Shown here in pieces: positions 10,601-20,887 of a DNA stretch of 64,000 nt. The position numbers were made by a program, and so were the translations under genes. The notes beneath the pieces were generated by a model. It made no database searches and was not told the DNA's origin. It saw only the letters and a program-made list of their open reading frames with translations. The stretch's first letter is position 1. The number at the start of each line of letters is the position of its first letter. Source of the stretch: Clostridium rectalis (GTDB lineage: Bacteria > Bacillota > Clostridia > Clostridiales > Clostridiaceae); assembly GCF_900626095.1 (NCBI RefSeq), contig NZ_UYZZ01000002.1:186001-250000 (forward strand), given 5' to 3'.

Positions 10601-13265
10601 CTGTATCTAGATTTAAGTTAGAAGACATATATGAACAAATGTATTTTTCCCCATTAATCTCTTGAACAACCGTTGCTGCTTCTTCTATTCCTTCAATAGC
10701 TAAAATTGAATTCGTAATCTCATCTAATTCAATTCTAAAACCTCTCATCTTTATCTGTTCATCATTCCTACCAATAATATCTACTGTACCATCGCATCTC
10801 CATTTCACAATATCACCTGTGCGGTAAATTATCTCATTAGCACAAATAGGATTATTTACAAATCTTTTTTTAGTAAGCTCAGGTAGATTCAAATATCCAG
10901 AAGATAAACCAGGCCCTGATAAACATAATTCACCTAGCATACCAATACCACATAGTTCATCATCTCGTAAAATGTATGCCTTAGTTTGATTAATAGGTCT
11001 TCCAATAGGTATGGGCACATCTTTTGACCCATTTATTCTATGTGTTAATGCAAAAGTAGTACATTCCGTTGGACCATATCCATTTATTAAAGTAGTTGTT
11101 TTATTATTCTTGAAGAAAAGGTTAATATGGTAATCAGATAATTTTTCTCCTCCAATTAATAACTGTTTGAGACCATTAAAAATTGTATTATCAATAGAAA
11201 CCATTTGATTAAACAAGGCTGCGGTTAACCACATGGTATTTATTTTATATAATTTTATACATTGTTTTAAATCATTTGGATTTGATAGTTGCTCTTCTTC
11301 AGGTAAATACAGCTGTCCACCATTTAACAATGTGCCCCATATTTCAAAAGTTGAGGCATCAAAGGCAAGTGATCCTGATTGCAAAAGCTTTAAATTTTTA
11401 AAATCAGCATAATTGGCATCCACCACTAAACGAATTACACTTTCGTGACGAATGATTGCACCTTTTGGTTTTCCTGTTGTTCCAGAAGTATAAATTAAAT
11501 ATGCTGTATCAAAATATTTTACTTTCCTTTTCTTTAATAATACTTGGGAATGGTTATCTATCATTTGTGTTATATTTAGTGTTTTTATATTATCAACTAA
11601 AAATTCCTTTTCATTACTTACTAAGACTACTTTACAGCCACTATCTTTTAAAATATACTTTGTTCTATCAATTGGATTCTGTGGATCTATGGCTAAATAA
11701 GAACACCCGGCTTTTAGTATGCCTATAATTCCAATAATTGTATTTGAATTTTTAAATGCTTGTACTGCTACACATTGCTCAGATTCTAAACCTTCACTAA
11801 TTAATATATTTGCTATTTTATCTGATGCTTCATCTAACTCCCTATAGCTTAAGCTTATCTTGTTATCCACAATAGCAATACTATCATTGTATTTATTCAC
11901 TATTTCGTTAAATACACTAATAATCGTTCTATCATCTTTTTTTTCTATATAATTATTTGTACTAAATTCTAAAATTTTTTCTACCTCTGCTTTATTTAAA
12001 AAATTTATATTTGAAATAGTATTTAGTGGATTTTTTAATACATTAAAACAATACTCCATAAAATAATCAATATACTGTTCCATAGTATCTTTTTTAAATA
12101 GATCAGATTTATATTCCCATATAATATCAAATGTATTATTAGAAAATCCGAAATTAAAAGTTAAATCGAATTTAGAAGTAGTAGGTGCATAGAAAAATGG
12201 CTCTAATTCTACATCCTTAAACTTAAACTTATCTCTTGAATCAGTATTTTGATAAGTAAACATAATATTAAATAAAGAATTATTGTTTTTACTATGAAAA
12301 TTATTTACTTTATTGACTAATTCATTAAAAGGATAGTCTGAATAATCAAATGCTTTTATACACTTCCTTTTAACTTGCTCCGCATAAGAAAAAAATGATT
12401 TACTTAAATTTACTTCATTTCGAATAGCTAAGGTGTTAACAAACATTCCAATCATATTTTCAGCTTCAACATGATTTCTACCAGCAACAGTTGTTCCTAA
12501 AACTACATCAGTAACTCCACTATGCTTTGCTATAAAGCTTGAAAATAATGCCATCATCACCATATACTCAGTTGCCTTTACTTGCTTACAAAAATTAATA
12601 ATATTACTACTAAGTTTTACACCCATTTTTCTTTTAACAATATCCCCACAAAAGCTTTGCTTTGATGATGGTGGAAAGTCATAGGGTAAAATTATTTCTT
12701 TAATTGGTTCTTTGTACTCTGACAACCAAAATTCTTCTGATTCTGTTTGATCCTGGCTTCTTAACCATGCACTATAATCTTTATAATGAATTTTTAAAGG
12801 CTCTAAAGAGATGTCTTCATATAGTTTTGATAATTCTTCCATAAAAATACTAACTGATGAACCGTCAAATACTATATGATGGATATCAATCATTAAAAAC
12901 TCTTCATTCTCTCCTATAGCAAGCCCCACTCTTAAAAGTGGAGCTTGTCCTAGATCAAAGGGACGAACAAAAGAATCAATAATATTTTTTATTTTATTTT
13001 TTCCCAAAATATACATTTCTATATCAATATTAACTTTATCATTAACTATTTGAAAAAATTTTCCTTCTACGATTTCAAAATGTGTTCTAAGAATTTCATG
13101 ACGCAGTATCATTTTTTCTAAAGCTTTTTTAAATTTAACCCTATTGAGTTTTCCATTAATCCTAAAAATTGAAGGAATATTATATGCAATATTATCTCCT
13201 GAAATTTTTTCCGTAGCAAATAATCTTTGTTGCACTTCACTCATTAAATATCTTTTTTGCCCCAT
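7635..13265 (-). CDS. Nonribosomal peptide synthetase 3: C-A(Val)-T-E plus terminal C-like domain
   Basis: A 1876-residue synthetase with module 6. Order: condensation domain (HHIVFDGSS near residue 126), adenylation domain (YTSGTTGKPKG near 592), carrier (VGGDSIKA near 972), epimerization domain (HHIAIDRVSW near 1157, KTIGWFTTIFPF near 1307, TFNYHGN near 1369), then about 390 residues of condensation-like fold. Hand alignment to the GrsA specificity positions gives DAFWLGGTFK, matching known valine codes, so this module probably adds Val and epimerizes it to D-Val. The condensation domain looks LCL type, agreeing with an L residue from module 5. There is no thioesterase domain. The ATG is 7 bases after GGAGG and overlaps the previous stop as TAATG. 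Confidence 0.95.
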   Translation of the reverse strand: MGQKRYLMSEVQQRLFATEKISGDNIAYNIPSIFRINGKLNRVKFKKALEKMILRHEILRTHFEIVEGKFFQIVNDKVNIDIEMYILGKNKIKNIIDSFVRPFDLGQAPLLRVGLAIGENEEFLMIDIHHIVFDGSSVSIFMEELSKLYEDISLEPLKIHYKDYSAWLRSQDQTESEEFWLSEYKEPIKEIILPYDFPPSSKQSFCGDIVKRKMGVKLSSNIINFCKQVKATEYMVMMALFSSFIAKHSGVTDVVLGTTVAGRNHVEAENMIGMFVNTLAIRNEVNLSKSFFSYAEQVKRKCIKAFDYSDYPFNELVNKVNNFHSKNNNSLFNIMFTYQNTDSRDKFKFKDVELEPFFYAPTTSKFDLTFNFGFSNNTFDIIWEYKSDLFKKDTMEQYIDYFMEYCFNVLKNPLNTISNINFLNKAEVEKILEFSTNNYIEKKDDRTIISVFNEIVNKYNDSIAIVDNKISLSYRELDEASDKIANILISEGLESEQCVAVQAFKNSNTIIGIIGILKAGCSYLAIDPQNPIDRTKYILKDSGCKVVLVSNEKEFLVDNIKTLNITQMIDNHSQVLLKKRKVKYFDTAYLIYTSGTTGKPKGAIIRHESVIRLVVDANYADFKNLKLLQSGSLAFDASTFEIWGTLLNGGQLYLPEEEQLSNPNDLKQCIKLYKINTMWLTAALFNQMVSIDNTIFNGLKQLLIGGEKLSDYHINLFFKNNKTTTLINGYGPTECTTFALTHRINGSKDVPIPIGRPINQTKAYILRDDELCGIGMLGELCLSGPGLSSGYLNLPELTKKRFVNNPICANEIIYRTGDIVKWRCDGTVDIIGRNDEQIKMRGFRIELDEITNSILAIEGIEEAATVVQEINGEKYICSYMSSNLNLDTEDIRTILKTKLPGYMIPTHIIKLKKLPLTLNGKLDRKSLPSLEIKGNNHIILQAETKMEKDLLDIVREVLKSEDIFLNNDFFAVGGDSIKAISIVSKLRDKGYNIRVKDIINKRILKDITKSLKKITLENKKESEEISEYFKLTPIMKEFFSLNLKEPNYFNQSVLLETSSDVNKDGIKYALQKIVERHDILRATFNKKPYIESMKEHIIPDVAIYKLFNLKTDEEIQNTILSLTKLEQKSLNIIKGPLYHVSVIKTESINYIFITIHHIAIDRVSWSIFLDEFMQFYSAFFNKNKHLYLPKTMRFSQWSNALSKYSNDKEILCSKNYWLKKIQGVKRSYINKIASEEEGEFQFLNKVLSNKVAERLNSLVLSQNLDLRTLFLTSLIRVISQITSNSIVSINLEGHGREEFNETIELDKTIGWFTTIFPFVVENIGKDSYLDLLTVQHELDNIPNNGLSYGLLVSNSKLERANACVTFNYHGNLNITMESSEIFSPSNISFASEISKHNKFGAPLSINMAKIGNKFQAVAAFDTSYFPLEWVKSLLGLFESEINKVASSYEIQINEMLSSDLKGICTHKESYLSKPICKAVNVVGLQEHFLKNFENNLVFFELEKVVYPQDEQFFIEHLVQIIKSQPALRSSFICNENNYKIQEHQLDSNSLPIMIYDDTQASRKLTNLIRKHHKKSFDIENSYRKSKRLNSIALIKQSENKYIIHVIASHAVWDKESEELFTEAIGKTIFTNLNNSEKTFELSTIKTTDISYKYELVKDFIKIKNRYVNYYPLNNKYSVSSCVIPLNKKMLNYYMEHTWNVITTLARTIIFANSNGMDLIMPIPIYVVQNDRRFLPMKDSNSIGCYLDILPLIIWPEQSSIGNSISNQICEMQKEKSLKYINYSHIFTSANEKYDFQQIYSINNQSMFQWDMKKVTQVQNNIQIDRRAKGLEIIFSLCEKGIFIIYPLSHTCNVDLPSILISKSNSIELELEKNKEK
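7640..8830 (-). other. Terminal condensation-like domain with altered active site
   Basis: Residues about 1480-1870 of synthetase 3. The N-half resembles a condensation domain: SQPALRSSF corresponds to the usual RHexLRTxF region, and IASHAVWDKES occupies the place of HHxxxDG. The first His is Ser and the Gly is Lys, but the second His and the Asp are kept. The C-half keeps the DLIMPIPIYV...IGCYLDILPLI pattern that matches the usual IGxFxNTLPLR region. No A or T domain follows. It may release or cyclize the product, or be a dead remnant of a lost module. Confidence 0.7.
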
Positions 13266-16200
13266 TAAAGATCCTCCTTTGCAACCATTATTGTTGCTGA
13301 AATTTCATCAGCACTATTAGAAATAATCATATCTATTTGTCTAGCAATCTCTCTTACAGTTCTGCTCTCCATTATCATACTTAAAGGTATTTTTTTTCTA
13401 AAAGCCTGTCTTAGTAAATTAGATAATTGTGTGGCTTTCAAAGAATGTCCACCCAGCTTAAAGAAATCATCTGTGGCACCAACCTTCTCTAATTCCAACA
13501 ATTGTTTGAAGCAAGTTGCAACTTTTTCTTCTGTTTCCCCTTTAGGTTTTATAAATTCATGTTTTTTATTAAAATATGGATTTGGAAGATCCTTTATATT
13601 AATTTTTCCACTTGGAGTAACTTCAAATTTAGATATTCTAACATAGTATTTTGGTATCATATATTCTGGTAAATTCTGCTTTAATTTTCCCTCTATTTTT
13701 TCAGTACTTAACTCTTCACTAGATGTGAAATAAGCAACCAATGTGATATCTCCTTCAATTTTCTTAGCTACTACTATAGCTTCAATTATTTCAGGAATTT
13801 CTTTTATTTTAGAAGCAATCTCATCAACTTCTATACGCAATCCCCTAATTTTTACCTGTGTGTCTATACGTCCAATATAACGAATATTTCCATCTTTCAT
13901 CCACATCGAAGAATCACCAGTATGATAAATTCTTTGTTCTTTATCTAAAGGATGTGAAGTAAACACCTCACCTGTTAGTTCTTTATTATTAATATAACCC
14001 TCTGAAAGTCCATATCCTCCTATACATAATTCACCGGGCATTCCTATACCACAAAGATTACCATCCTTACCCTTTATAAAAGCTGATACATTTGCAATTG
14101 GTCTCCCAATAGGTATAGAGTTGTATTCTCTATTATCAATTGTATATGCTGTAGAGCAGACAGTTGCCTCAGTTGGTCCATAAAAATTATGTAGCAAAAC
14201 TTTATTATTAGTAAGTTTTAAAAATTTTCTAGCACAAGCCACTGAAATTACTTCACCAGCAACGCCAATCTGTTTAGCACATAAAAGCTCTTCTACCTTT
14301 CCGTTTTTCTCTACATAGTCAAGCAAAATAGTTAAGTATGAAGGAACAAAAATAACCGTAGCATTTTTTAACTTTGATAAAATATAATCAAAATTGTTTC
14401 TTGCCTCATCATCGATTATTTCCAATAAACCACCTTTAATTATTGATGAAAAGTATTCAGGAATTCCCCCATCAAATGCAAAGGCAAATTGCTCTAATAA
14501 AATACTTCCTTCTTTAAAACCTAAATAATTTGATTGCCATTGAACCATATTGGACAACGCTTTATGTTTAACCATTACACCTTTTGGTTTTCCTGTAGTT
14601 CCAGAAGTAAACACAATATAAGCATTGTCTTCACCTGAAATATTTGGAAATAATATTTTTGAAAAGAATTTATTGAAAATATTGTAACAGCTTATATAGT
14701 CAATTTCTAAAGTAGCAGCAAAATCAATATATTTATCTTCAGTAATAACTAAGCTGGCATTACTATCTTTTAGCATATATTCAATACGTTCTAAAGGTAA
14801 CGTAGGCATAATTGGTAAAAACGTATATCCAGCTTTCATAATTCCATAAACTACAGGAATTGTATAAGCACTTCTATCCATAATTACACCTATAACACCT
14901 TTTTTATCACCCATTTTTTCAAGAATAAATTGGGCAATATTATTTACTTTTTTACTTAATTCAGTATAAGTAAGTTTATTATTACTGTCCGAAACTGCAA
15001 TTTCATTTGCATTTTTTTTAGCTGCTTCTTCAAAGAGGTTAATAACAGTTTTATCACTTAGTTTATTAGATGTATTATTAAATTCCATCAGAATCTTATT
15101 ATATTCATTTTCATCTACAAGTTTAATATCATTCATAAAATTATTATTATGATGAACAATTCCCCTTATTGCATTGCATAAACGTTTAATTATAATATTA
15201 GCATCATATTCAGTTAAAGATTTAGTTTCAACCATAAGTTTAATATTTAGTGTTTTTGATATATTGGCACTTAATGCAACTGGATATATAGTCTGTTCTC
15301 TATAACTCTCAATCTGATTAAAAAGTGAATTATCTTCTTCAGTAGTTCCAGAGTCATAATTTTCAAATACAATTGTAGAATTAATTAAGTTTTCCCCTAA
15401 ACTACTAGTTTTTTGGATTTCGTATAAAGGACAAAAATCATTACTACTACTATTATTACTTTGCTCCTGAATTTTTTGCAGCATCTCAGTAATGTTAACA
15501 TTACTTGAAAGATCAATTCGAACAGGAATTGTATTTATAAAAAGGCCTACAGCATCTATTAATCCTTCCACATTTTCATTTCTACCAGAAACAACTTTTC
15601 CAAATACTACATCATCAACGCCAAACAATCTTTGTAATACCAGCGCCCAAGCAAGCTCCAATAACGTGTTAGCTGTTATTTTATTATTTGATATAAAAGA
15701 AAGGATATCTTTAGTTTCTTTTTCAGTAAATGAGTAGAAATATGCCTCAACTTCATTTTCTGAGTATTTAGGATAATCTGATGATAAAAATTTCCCTTGT
15801 GTGTCAAATCCCTTAAGAAGATTTTTCCAGTAATCAAGTGCTACATCCTTATTATGTTTATTGATTTCTCTAATATATGGCTCAAGTACGAAATCTTTTT
15901 TTATTGTTTTAGAGATATCCTCCTTACTTTCCCCCCAAAATAATCTATTATAATATTCATTTGTTTTATTAATAATTATTGGTAGACACCATCCATCCAT
16001 AATTATATGATGGAAATTAATTATTAGATATTTATTGTAATTTGAATCTACTATAACAACAACATTAAACAAACTATCCTTTTCGAAATCATATTTTTTA
16101 TTAAGAAGTTCTTCCTTTGTTTTAGATAAAATATCTTCAATAAGTTCATTTTCGCAAACTTCAATCATTTTAAAATCTATTTGACGATTAGATAAAATAA

Positions 16201-19200
16201 CCTGTCTAGGAATCTTTACATCTCTATAAAAAATAGAAGTTCTTAAAGCACTATAAGTTTCACATAGTAGTTCAAAAGACACCTTTAATAATTCCAAATC
16301 ACAATTAACATCAATGCAATAGCATGTTTGAATTATATATGCTGTAGAATCTGGATCTAGTATTTTACTATATAACATACCTTGTTGCATATTAGTTAAT
16401 GGAATAATTTTATCAATTATCTCTCCTTTTGATTCAATATTTGTTATAACAGAGGTAAATTCTTCATTACTCCATTCCAATTCTCCGTAATCACTGGCAG
16501 TTTTAACATATAAATCATCTAGGGACTTTGTGAAAACATTTATTTCTGAATTTAAAGCATATTTTAATGATTGTATTTCATGATCACTTATTACCTGATT
16601 GTGATAAAAAATATCAAAATTAAACTTTCCGTCCATAACATAGCAATTTATTGTAAGTGGTGATTTTATTGCATTATATTCACTAATATCTTCCTTTTTA
16701 ATTGAGCTTTCAATGTTAAATAGTGAGTGGAATTTTCCTTCGCCTTCGCTATTTACTTCCCCCAAGTAGTTAATTGAGACATCTGAAGTAATGTTCTCTA
16801 GTTCTGACCCAAATGTTGACAATACCCCATAACTTAATCCATTTAAAGGAACCCTATTAATAATTTCTTTTATATTATATAAATCCACATTAAAGTCATT
16901 TTCTGATTTAATCACTATGGGATACATGCTTGTAAACCATCCTACAGTTCGATCAAGAGGCGAATTAAAGCCAATATCCTCTCTACCATGGCTCTCAATT
17001 GTCAAAGGCACTTCATCTAATTGCCAAATTTTCTTAATAGAACGAACAGTTATTGCTATAACCAAATGAAAGAATGAATAACCATACTTATTTATTTCAT
17101 AAACATCTTTTAAAATAGGAACTGAGAAAGAAATATTTTTACTAATTATTTTCTCTCCATCTACTTTTGGAAACAACTTTACTCTTTTTAAAATTTTATT
17201 AATATTTTGCCATAAAATTAAATCTTTTTTTGAAGCGTAGGATAAAGAGTATTCCTTTAACAATTTTACCCATTCCAAATATGAAGTTGTTTTTTGTAGG
17301 TTAATGTCTTCCCCATTTTTTATAGCTGTATAAATATGATTTAAATCATCAATAATTATATTCCAAGAAACAGCATCAACTATTAAATGATGACAAATAA
17401 TCCAAACATATGATATTCCTTCTCCCTTAAAAAGAATAACTTTTATCAAAGGTTCTCCAGCTAAACTAAACTTAGATTGAAAACTATTCCCTATTTCCTC
17501 AACTTGTCCTAGAAAATTTATACCACTACCTGATATATTAAATTCATAAAAACTAAAGTTAGTATTTTCTCTATATAAATTAATATACTGCTCTCCATTA
17601 GATACAGTCATTCTCAACATGTCATGATGAGAAAGTAATATATTAAAGCTCCTTTTTAATATCTCCTTATTAATCTCCCCACTATAATTAAGCAACATAG
17701 ATTGATTAAAATGATTAGGTCTTTTTAAATTAAGTTTATAAAAATATTCCTGTATTGGGGATCTCTGAACTTTACCCTCAAAATTTTTATTTACCAACTT
17801 AACATCATTAATTGTTTTTGCTTTCAGACATATTTCCTTTACTGATTTTGCATTCATAATACTTCTAATATCAATTTGGTAATGGTACTCCCTCATTCGT
17901 GCACTAAAACGTATAGCTTTAATTGAATCTCCCCCAAGCTGTAAAAAATTATCTTCCATACTTATTTTGCTTTCATTTAATATAGTTTTTAAAAGCCCAG
18001 TAATAGTCTTTTCTTTTTCGGTTACAGGTGGAACATAACCTTTTTGGTTATCCTCCATTGGCAATGGAAGAGATTTATAATCAATTTTCCCGCTTGGTGT
18101 TTTAGGAAATTTATCAACAATAATAATGGAATCTGGTATCATATAATCCGGTAATATTTTTCCAATCTGCTTTGTTATATCTCTTGGGGATATAAGATCT
18201 TCTGTTATTACATAAGCAACTAATTTTTCATAATTTTTATATTTTTTAGTGGTTGTTATTGCTGCTTTCACACCCTCACAATTCATTAAAACTGAAGAAA
18301 TTTCTTCAAGTTCTATTCTGTGTCCTCTAATTTTTATTTGTTGATCTATTCTTCCTAAATACTCCACATTTCCATCAGAAAGCCATCGTCCTAAATCTCC
18401 AGTTCTATATATAATTCTTTTAGTAATCTCAGCATTGAACTTAAATTTCTCATTGGTTTGAGCAATATTATTTATATAACCTGGCGATACATTTTTCCCG
18501 GAAAAACATATCTCACCCACCATTCCTACCCCTAGTAAATTTTCATCATCCATAATATAAATATTAACATTATTAATAGGTTTTCCAATGGGAGGAGATG
18601 TACTAGAATCAACATTCTCACAATCATAATAAGTTGTAACTACTGTCCCCTCTGTAGGCCCATAAAGATTTGTAAGCTTTAATCTTGATAAACCAGTTAC
18701 TCTTTCAAATTTTTCTATTAATGATAAAGATAGCGCCTCTGCACCTACATAAACCCTTTGTACATTATCAAATACACCTCCCTTTTGTGTCTCCTCTAAA
18801 TAATTTAGATATTCATTGAAAAATGAGGGAATTAACAACATATGTGTAGTTTTATGAGTTTTTATAGATTTAACTAATGCTAGGAAATTATTTTGTTCTT
18901 CAGTTGTAAGAAGTTGAATAGCTGCTCCAGTTAAAAGAGCAGAAAAAACCTCCCAAATAGACGCATCGAAAATAAATGTAGACTTCTGTAAGATTACACT
19001 TGATGGTTTAATTTTGCCATGATTAATCTGCCAATTAACTAAATTTGAGAGCCCTTCGTTCTTAATCAAAACGCCCTTTGGCTTCCCTGTACTTCCTGAT
19101 GTATATATTATATACACTGGATCATCTTTAGTTGTAATTACAGTGTCAAAAGTTACTCCTGTAAGGAGATTATTAATATCAATATAATGATAATTTATAT

Positions 19201-20887
19201 TATCCTTTTTCTCTAAATTATTATATTTACTATAATATAATATATTTTTCACTTTGCACTCTTCTAACATATAAGTAACTCTTTTTATAGGCATGTCCAA
19301 TTCAATAGGTAAATATACGCCACCTGTTTTAAGTATTGCAATAATACCTATAATCATTTCTGGAGTTTGAGATGTTTGCAATCCAACTACATCACCCTTT
19401 TTCACACCATTATCCTTTAATTTTTTTGCTAAATTATTAGCATAATTGTTTACCTCTTCATATGTTAAATATATATTGTCATAAATAATTGCTGTATTAT
19501 TAGGATATTGGTCTACAATTTCTTCAAAAGTACTAATTATGCTACTCTGTCTAATATTAGACTTATAACCTGGTGATATTTTGTTAAGAATTAATCTCTT
19601 TTCTTCAAATGATATACAAGATACTTCCGCTACACTAATAGATGCATTATTTATTAAACTATTTAATAAATTTCTAAAATGTCTAGAGATTTGCTCAATA
19701 GTCTTTTCTTTATACAAATCAGTATTATATTCCCAATGCAATAAGTAACTTAAATTACTTTCTTTCTTAACTGTTAAAGTTAAATCAAATTTAGATACAC
19801 CTAAATTAGTAGGATAAATTTGGCAACTACAATCTCCAATATTTATGGGCTTTGAATTTGCTATCTCATATGAAAACATTGTATTAAACACTGGATTACT
19901 AGTAAAATCACGTTCATTTTTCATCTTTTCTGCTATCAATTCAAAGGGATATTCTTGATTTTCAAAACCATTAAGACTCGCTTCATGAACATGTTGAAGA
20001 AGGTCAATAATACTACTGTTTTTATCTATATTCAAATGTACAAAAATAGAATTAACAAACATTCCTATCATATTTTCTGTTTCACTAAGGGAACGACCTT
20101 GCGTAGGAATTCCTACTACAGAATTATCAGCATAGTTATATTTAGCAAGAAGAATCATTAAAGTAGTTAAAAATATGGTATTCTCTGTGAAACAATTATC
20201 CTTACAAAATTTTGATATATTCTTACTCATTTCATTATCAATGTAATTTAATATTGATTTCCCATTAAAACTCTGGTAAGATGTCTTTGCAAAATCCACT
20301 GGGAAAAGCTTAGCCGTTTCATCAGTTATTTTACCTAATTGCTCATTCCAGTACTTCTCCTCATCTTGAAAATCAAGTGAGTTATGCCAAGCAGCATAAT
20401 CTTTAAATTGCAGTTCAATATCTGGTAAATCAATACCCTTATATAAATAATCTAATTCTTCAAGAAGTATTTGCGAAGAAGTACCATCAAAGATAATATG
20501 ATGTGTATCAATCATCAAAGCCTGACCATTATTACCATAATCAATTAACTTCATTCTAATAAGAGGAGCTTTGGATAAATCAAAAGATTTAACAAATTGT
20601 TCTATGTCTTTATCAATATCCTCTATACTTGATTTTGCAAAATCCACTTGAACATCAACTTTTTCATGGATAATCTGTAAAAACTTATCCTGTTTAATAT
20701 CAAATGAAGTACGAAAAGGTTCATGGCGTTTACAAAGTGCCTTAAAAGCACTTTGTAAATTACCGTAATCAAATGAACCTTTAGTTGTTATAACTAATGG
20801 AATATTATAGTTTATGCTATTTTTATCCACTTGGTACAATGCATAAATTCTTTTCTGAGATGAACTCATCATATAAACCTTATTCAT
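13265..20887 (-). CDS. Nonribosomal peptide synthetase 2: C-A-T-E, C-A-T (modules 4 and 5)
   Basis: A 2540-residue synthetase with two modules. Module 4: condensation (HHIIFDGTS near residue 125, LCL type), adenylation (YTSGSTGKPKG near 595; hand-read code DAWLYGLVVK, close to published Leu codes), carrier LGGDSIKA near 981, epimerization (HHLIVDAVSW near 1165, RTVGWFTSMYP near 1312). Module 5: condensation with the DCL-type start PLTNMQQGMLYS near 1495 and HHIIMDGWC near 1627, adenylation (FTSGTTGKPKG near 2093; code DGPIGAFVCK, not recognised), carrier LGGHSLKA near 2477. The protein ends on a carrier, so the chain passes to synthetase 3 in trans. The ATG follows AAGGAGG and overlaps the previous gene by 8 bases. 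Confidence 0.95.
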   Translation of the reverse strand: MNKVYMMSSSQKRIYALYQVDKNSINYNIPLVITTKGSFDYGNLQSAFKALCKRHEPFRTSFDIKQDKFLQIIHEKVDVQVDFAKSSIEDIDKDIEQFVKSFDLSKAPLIRMKLIDYGNNGQALMIDTHHIIFDGTSSQILLEELDYLYKGIDLPDIELQFKDYAAWHNSLDFQDEEKYWNEQLGKITDETAKLFPVDFAKTSYQSFNGKSILNYIDNEMSKNISKFCKDNCFTENTIFLTTLMILLAKYNYADNSVVGIPTQGRSLSETENMIGMFVNSIFVHLNIDKNSSIIDLLQHVHEASLNGFENQEYPFELIAEKMKNERDFTSNPVFNTMFSYEIANSKPINIGDCSCQIYPTNLGVSKFDLTLTVKKESNLSYLLHWEYNTDLYKEKTIEQISRHFRNLLNSLINNASISVAEVSCISFEEKRLILNKISPGYKSNIRQSSIISTFEEIVDQYPNNTAIIYDNIYLTYEEVNNYANNLAKKLKDNGVKKGDVVGLQTSQTPEMIIGIIAILKTGGVYLPIELDMPIKRVTYMLEECKVKNILYYSKYNNLEKKDNINYHYIDINNLLTGVTFDTVITTKDDPVYIIYTSGSTGKPKGVLIKNEGLSNLVNWQINHGKIKPSSVILQKSTFIFDASIWEVFSALLTGAAIQLLTTEEQNNFLALVKSIKTHKTTHMLLIPSFFNEYLNYLEETQKGGVFDNVQRVYVGAEALSLSLIEKFERVTGLSRLKLTNLYGPTEGTVVTTYYDCENVDSSTSPPIGKPINNVNIYIMDDENLLGVGMVGEICFSGKNVSPGYINNIAQTNEKFKFNAEITKRIIYRTGDLGRWLSDGNVEYLGRIDQQIKIRGHRIELEEISSVLMNCEGVKAAITTTKKYKNYEKLVAYVITEDLISPRDITKQIGKILPDYMIPDSIIIVDKFPKTPSGKIDYKSLPLPMEDNQKGYVPPVTEKEKTITGLLKTILNESKISMEDNFLQLGGDSIKAIRFSARMREYHYQIDIRSIMNAKSVKEICLKAKTINDVKLVNKNFEGKVQRSPIQEYFYKLNLKRPNHFNQSMLLNYSGEINKEILKRSFNILLSHHDMLRMTVSNGEQYINLYRENTNFSFYEFNISGSGINFLGQVEEIGNSFQSKFSLAGEPLIKVILFKGEGISYVWIICHHLIVDAVSWNIIIDDLNHIYTAIKNGEDINLQKTTSYLEWVKLLKEYSLSYASKKDLILWQNINKILKRVKLFPKVDGEKIISKNISFSVPILKDVYEINKYGYSFFHLVIAITVRSIKKIWQLDEVPLTIESHGREDIGFNSPLDRTVGWFTSMYPIVIKSENDFNVDLYNIKEIINRVPLNGLSYGVLSTFGSELENITSDVSINYLGEVNSEGEGKFHSLFNIESSIKKEDISEYNAIKSPLTINCYVMDGKFNFDIFYHNQVISDHEIQSLKYALNSEINVFTKSLDDLYVKTASDYGELEWSNEEFTSVITNIESKGEIIDKIIPLTNMQQGMLYSKILDPDSTAYIIQTCYCIDVNCDLELLKVSFELLCETYSALRTSIFYRDVKIPRQVILSNRQIDFKMIEVCENELIEDILSKTKEELLNKKYDFEKDSLFNVVVIVDSNYNKYLIINFHHIIMDGWCLPIIINKTNEYYNRLFWGESKEDISKTIKKDFVLEPYIREINKHNKDVALDYWKNLLKGFDTQGKFLSSDYPKYSENEVEAYFYSFTEKETKDILSFISNNKITANTLLELAWALVLQRLFGVDDVVFGKVVSGRNENVEGLIDAVGLFINTIPVRIDLSSNVNITEMLQKIQEQSNNSSSNDFCPLYEIQKTSSLGENLINSTIVFENYDSGTTEEDNSLFNQIESYREQTIYPVALSANISKTLNIKLMVETKSLTEYDANIIIKRLCNAIRGIVHHNNNFMNDIKLVDENEYNKILMEFNNTSNKLSDKTVINLFEEAAKKNANEIAVSDSNNKLTYTELSKKVNNIAQFILEKMGDKKGVIGVIMDRSAYTIPVVYGIMKAGYTFLPIMPTLPLERIEYMLKDSNASLVITEDKYIDFAATLEIDYISCYNIFNKFFSKILFPNISGEDNAYIVFTSGTTGKPKGVMVKHKALSNMVQWQSNYLGFKEGSILLEQFAFAFDGGIPEYFSSIIKGGLLEIIDDEARNNFDYILSKLKNATVIFVPSYLTILLDYVEKNGKVEELLCAKQIGVAGEVISVACARKFLKLTNNKVLLHNFYGPTEATVCSTAYTIDNREYNSIPIGRPIANVSAFIKGKDGNLCGIGMPGELCIGGYGLSEGYINNKELTGEVFTSHPLDKEQRIYHTGDSSMWMKDGNIRYIGRIDTQVKIRGLRIEVDEIASKIKEIPEIIEAIVVAKKIEGDITLVAYFTSSEELSTEKIEGKLKQNLPEYMIPKYYVRISKFEVTPSGKINIKDLPNPYFNKKHEFIKPKGETEEKVATCFKQLLELEKVGATDDFFKLGGHSLKATQLSNLLRQAFRKKIPLSMIMESRTVREIARQIDMIISNSADEISATIMVAKEDL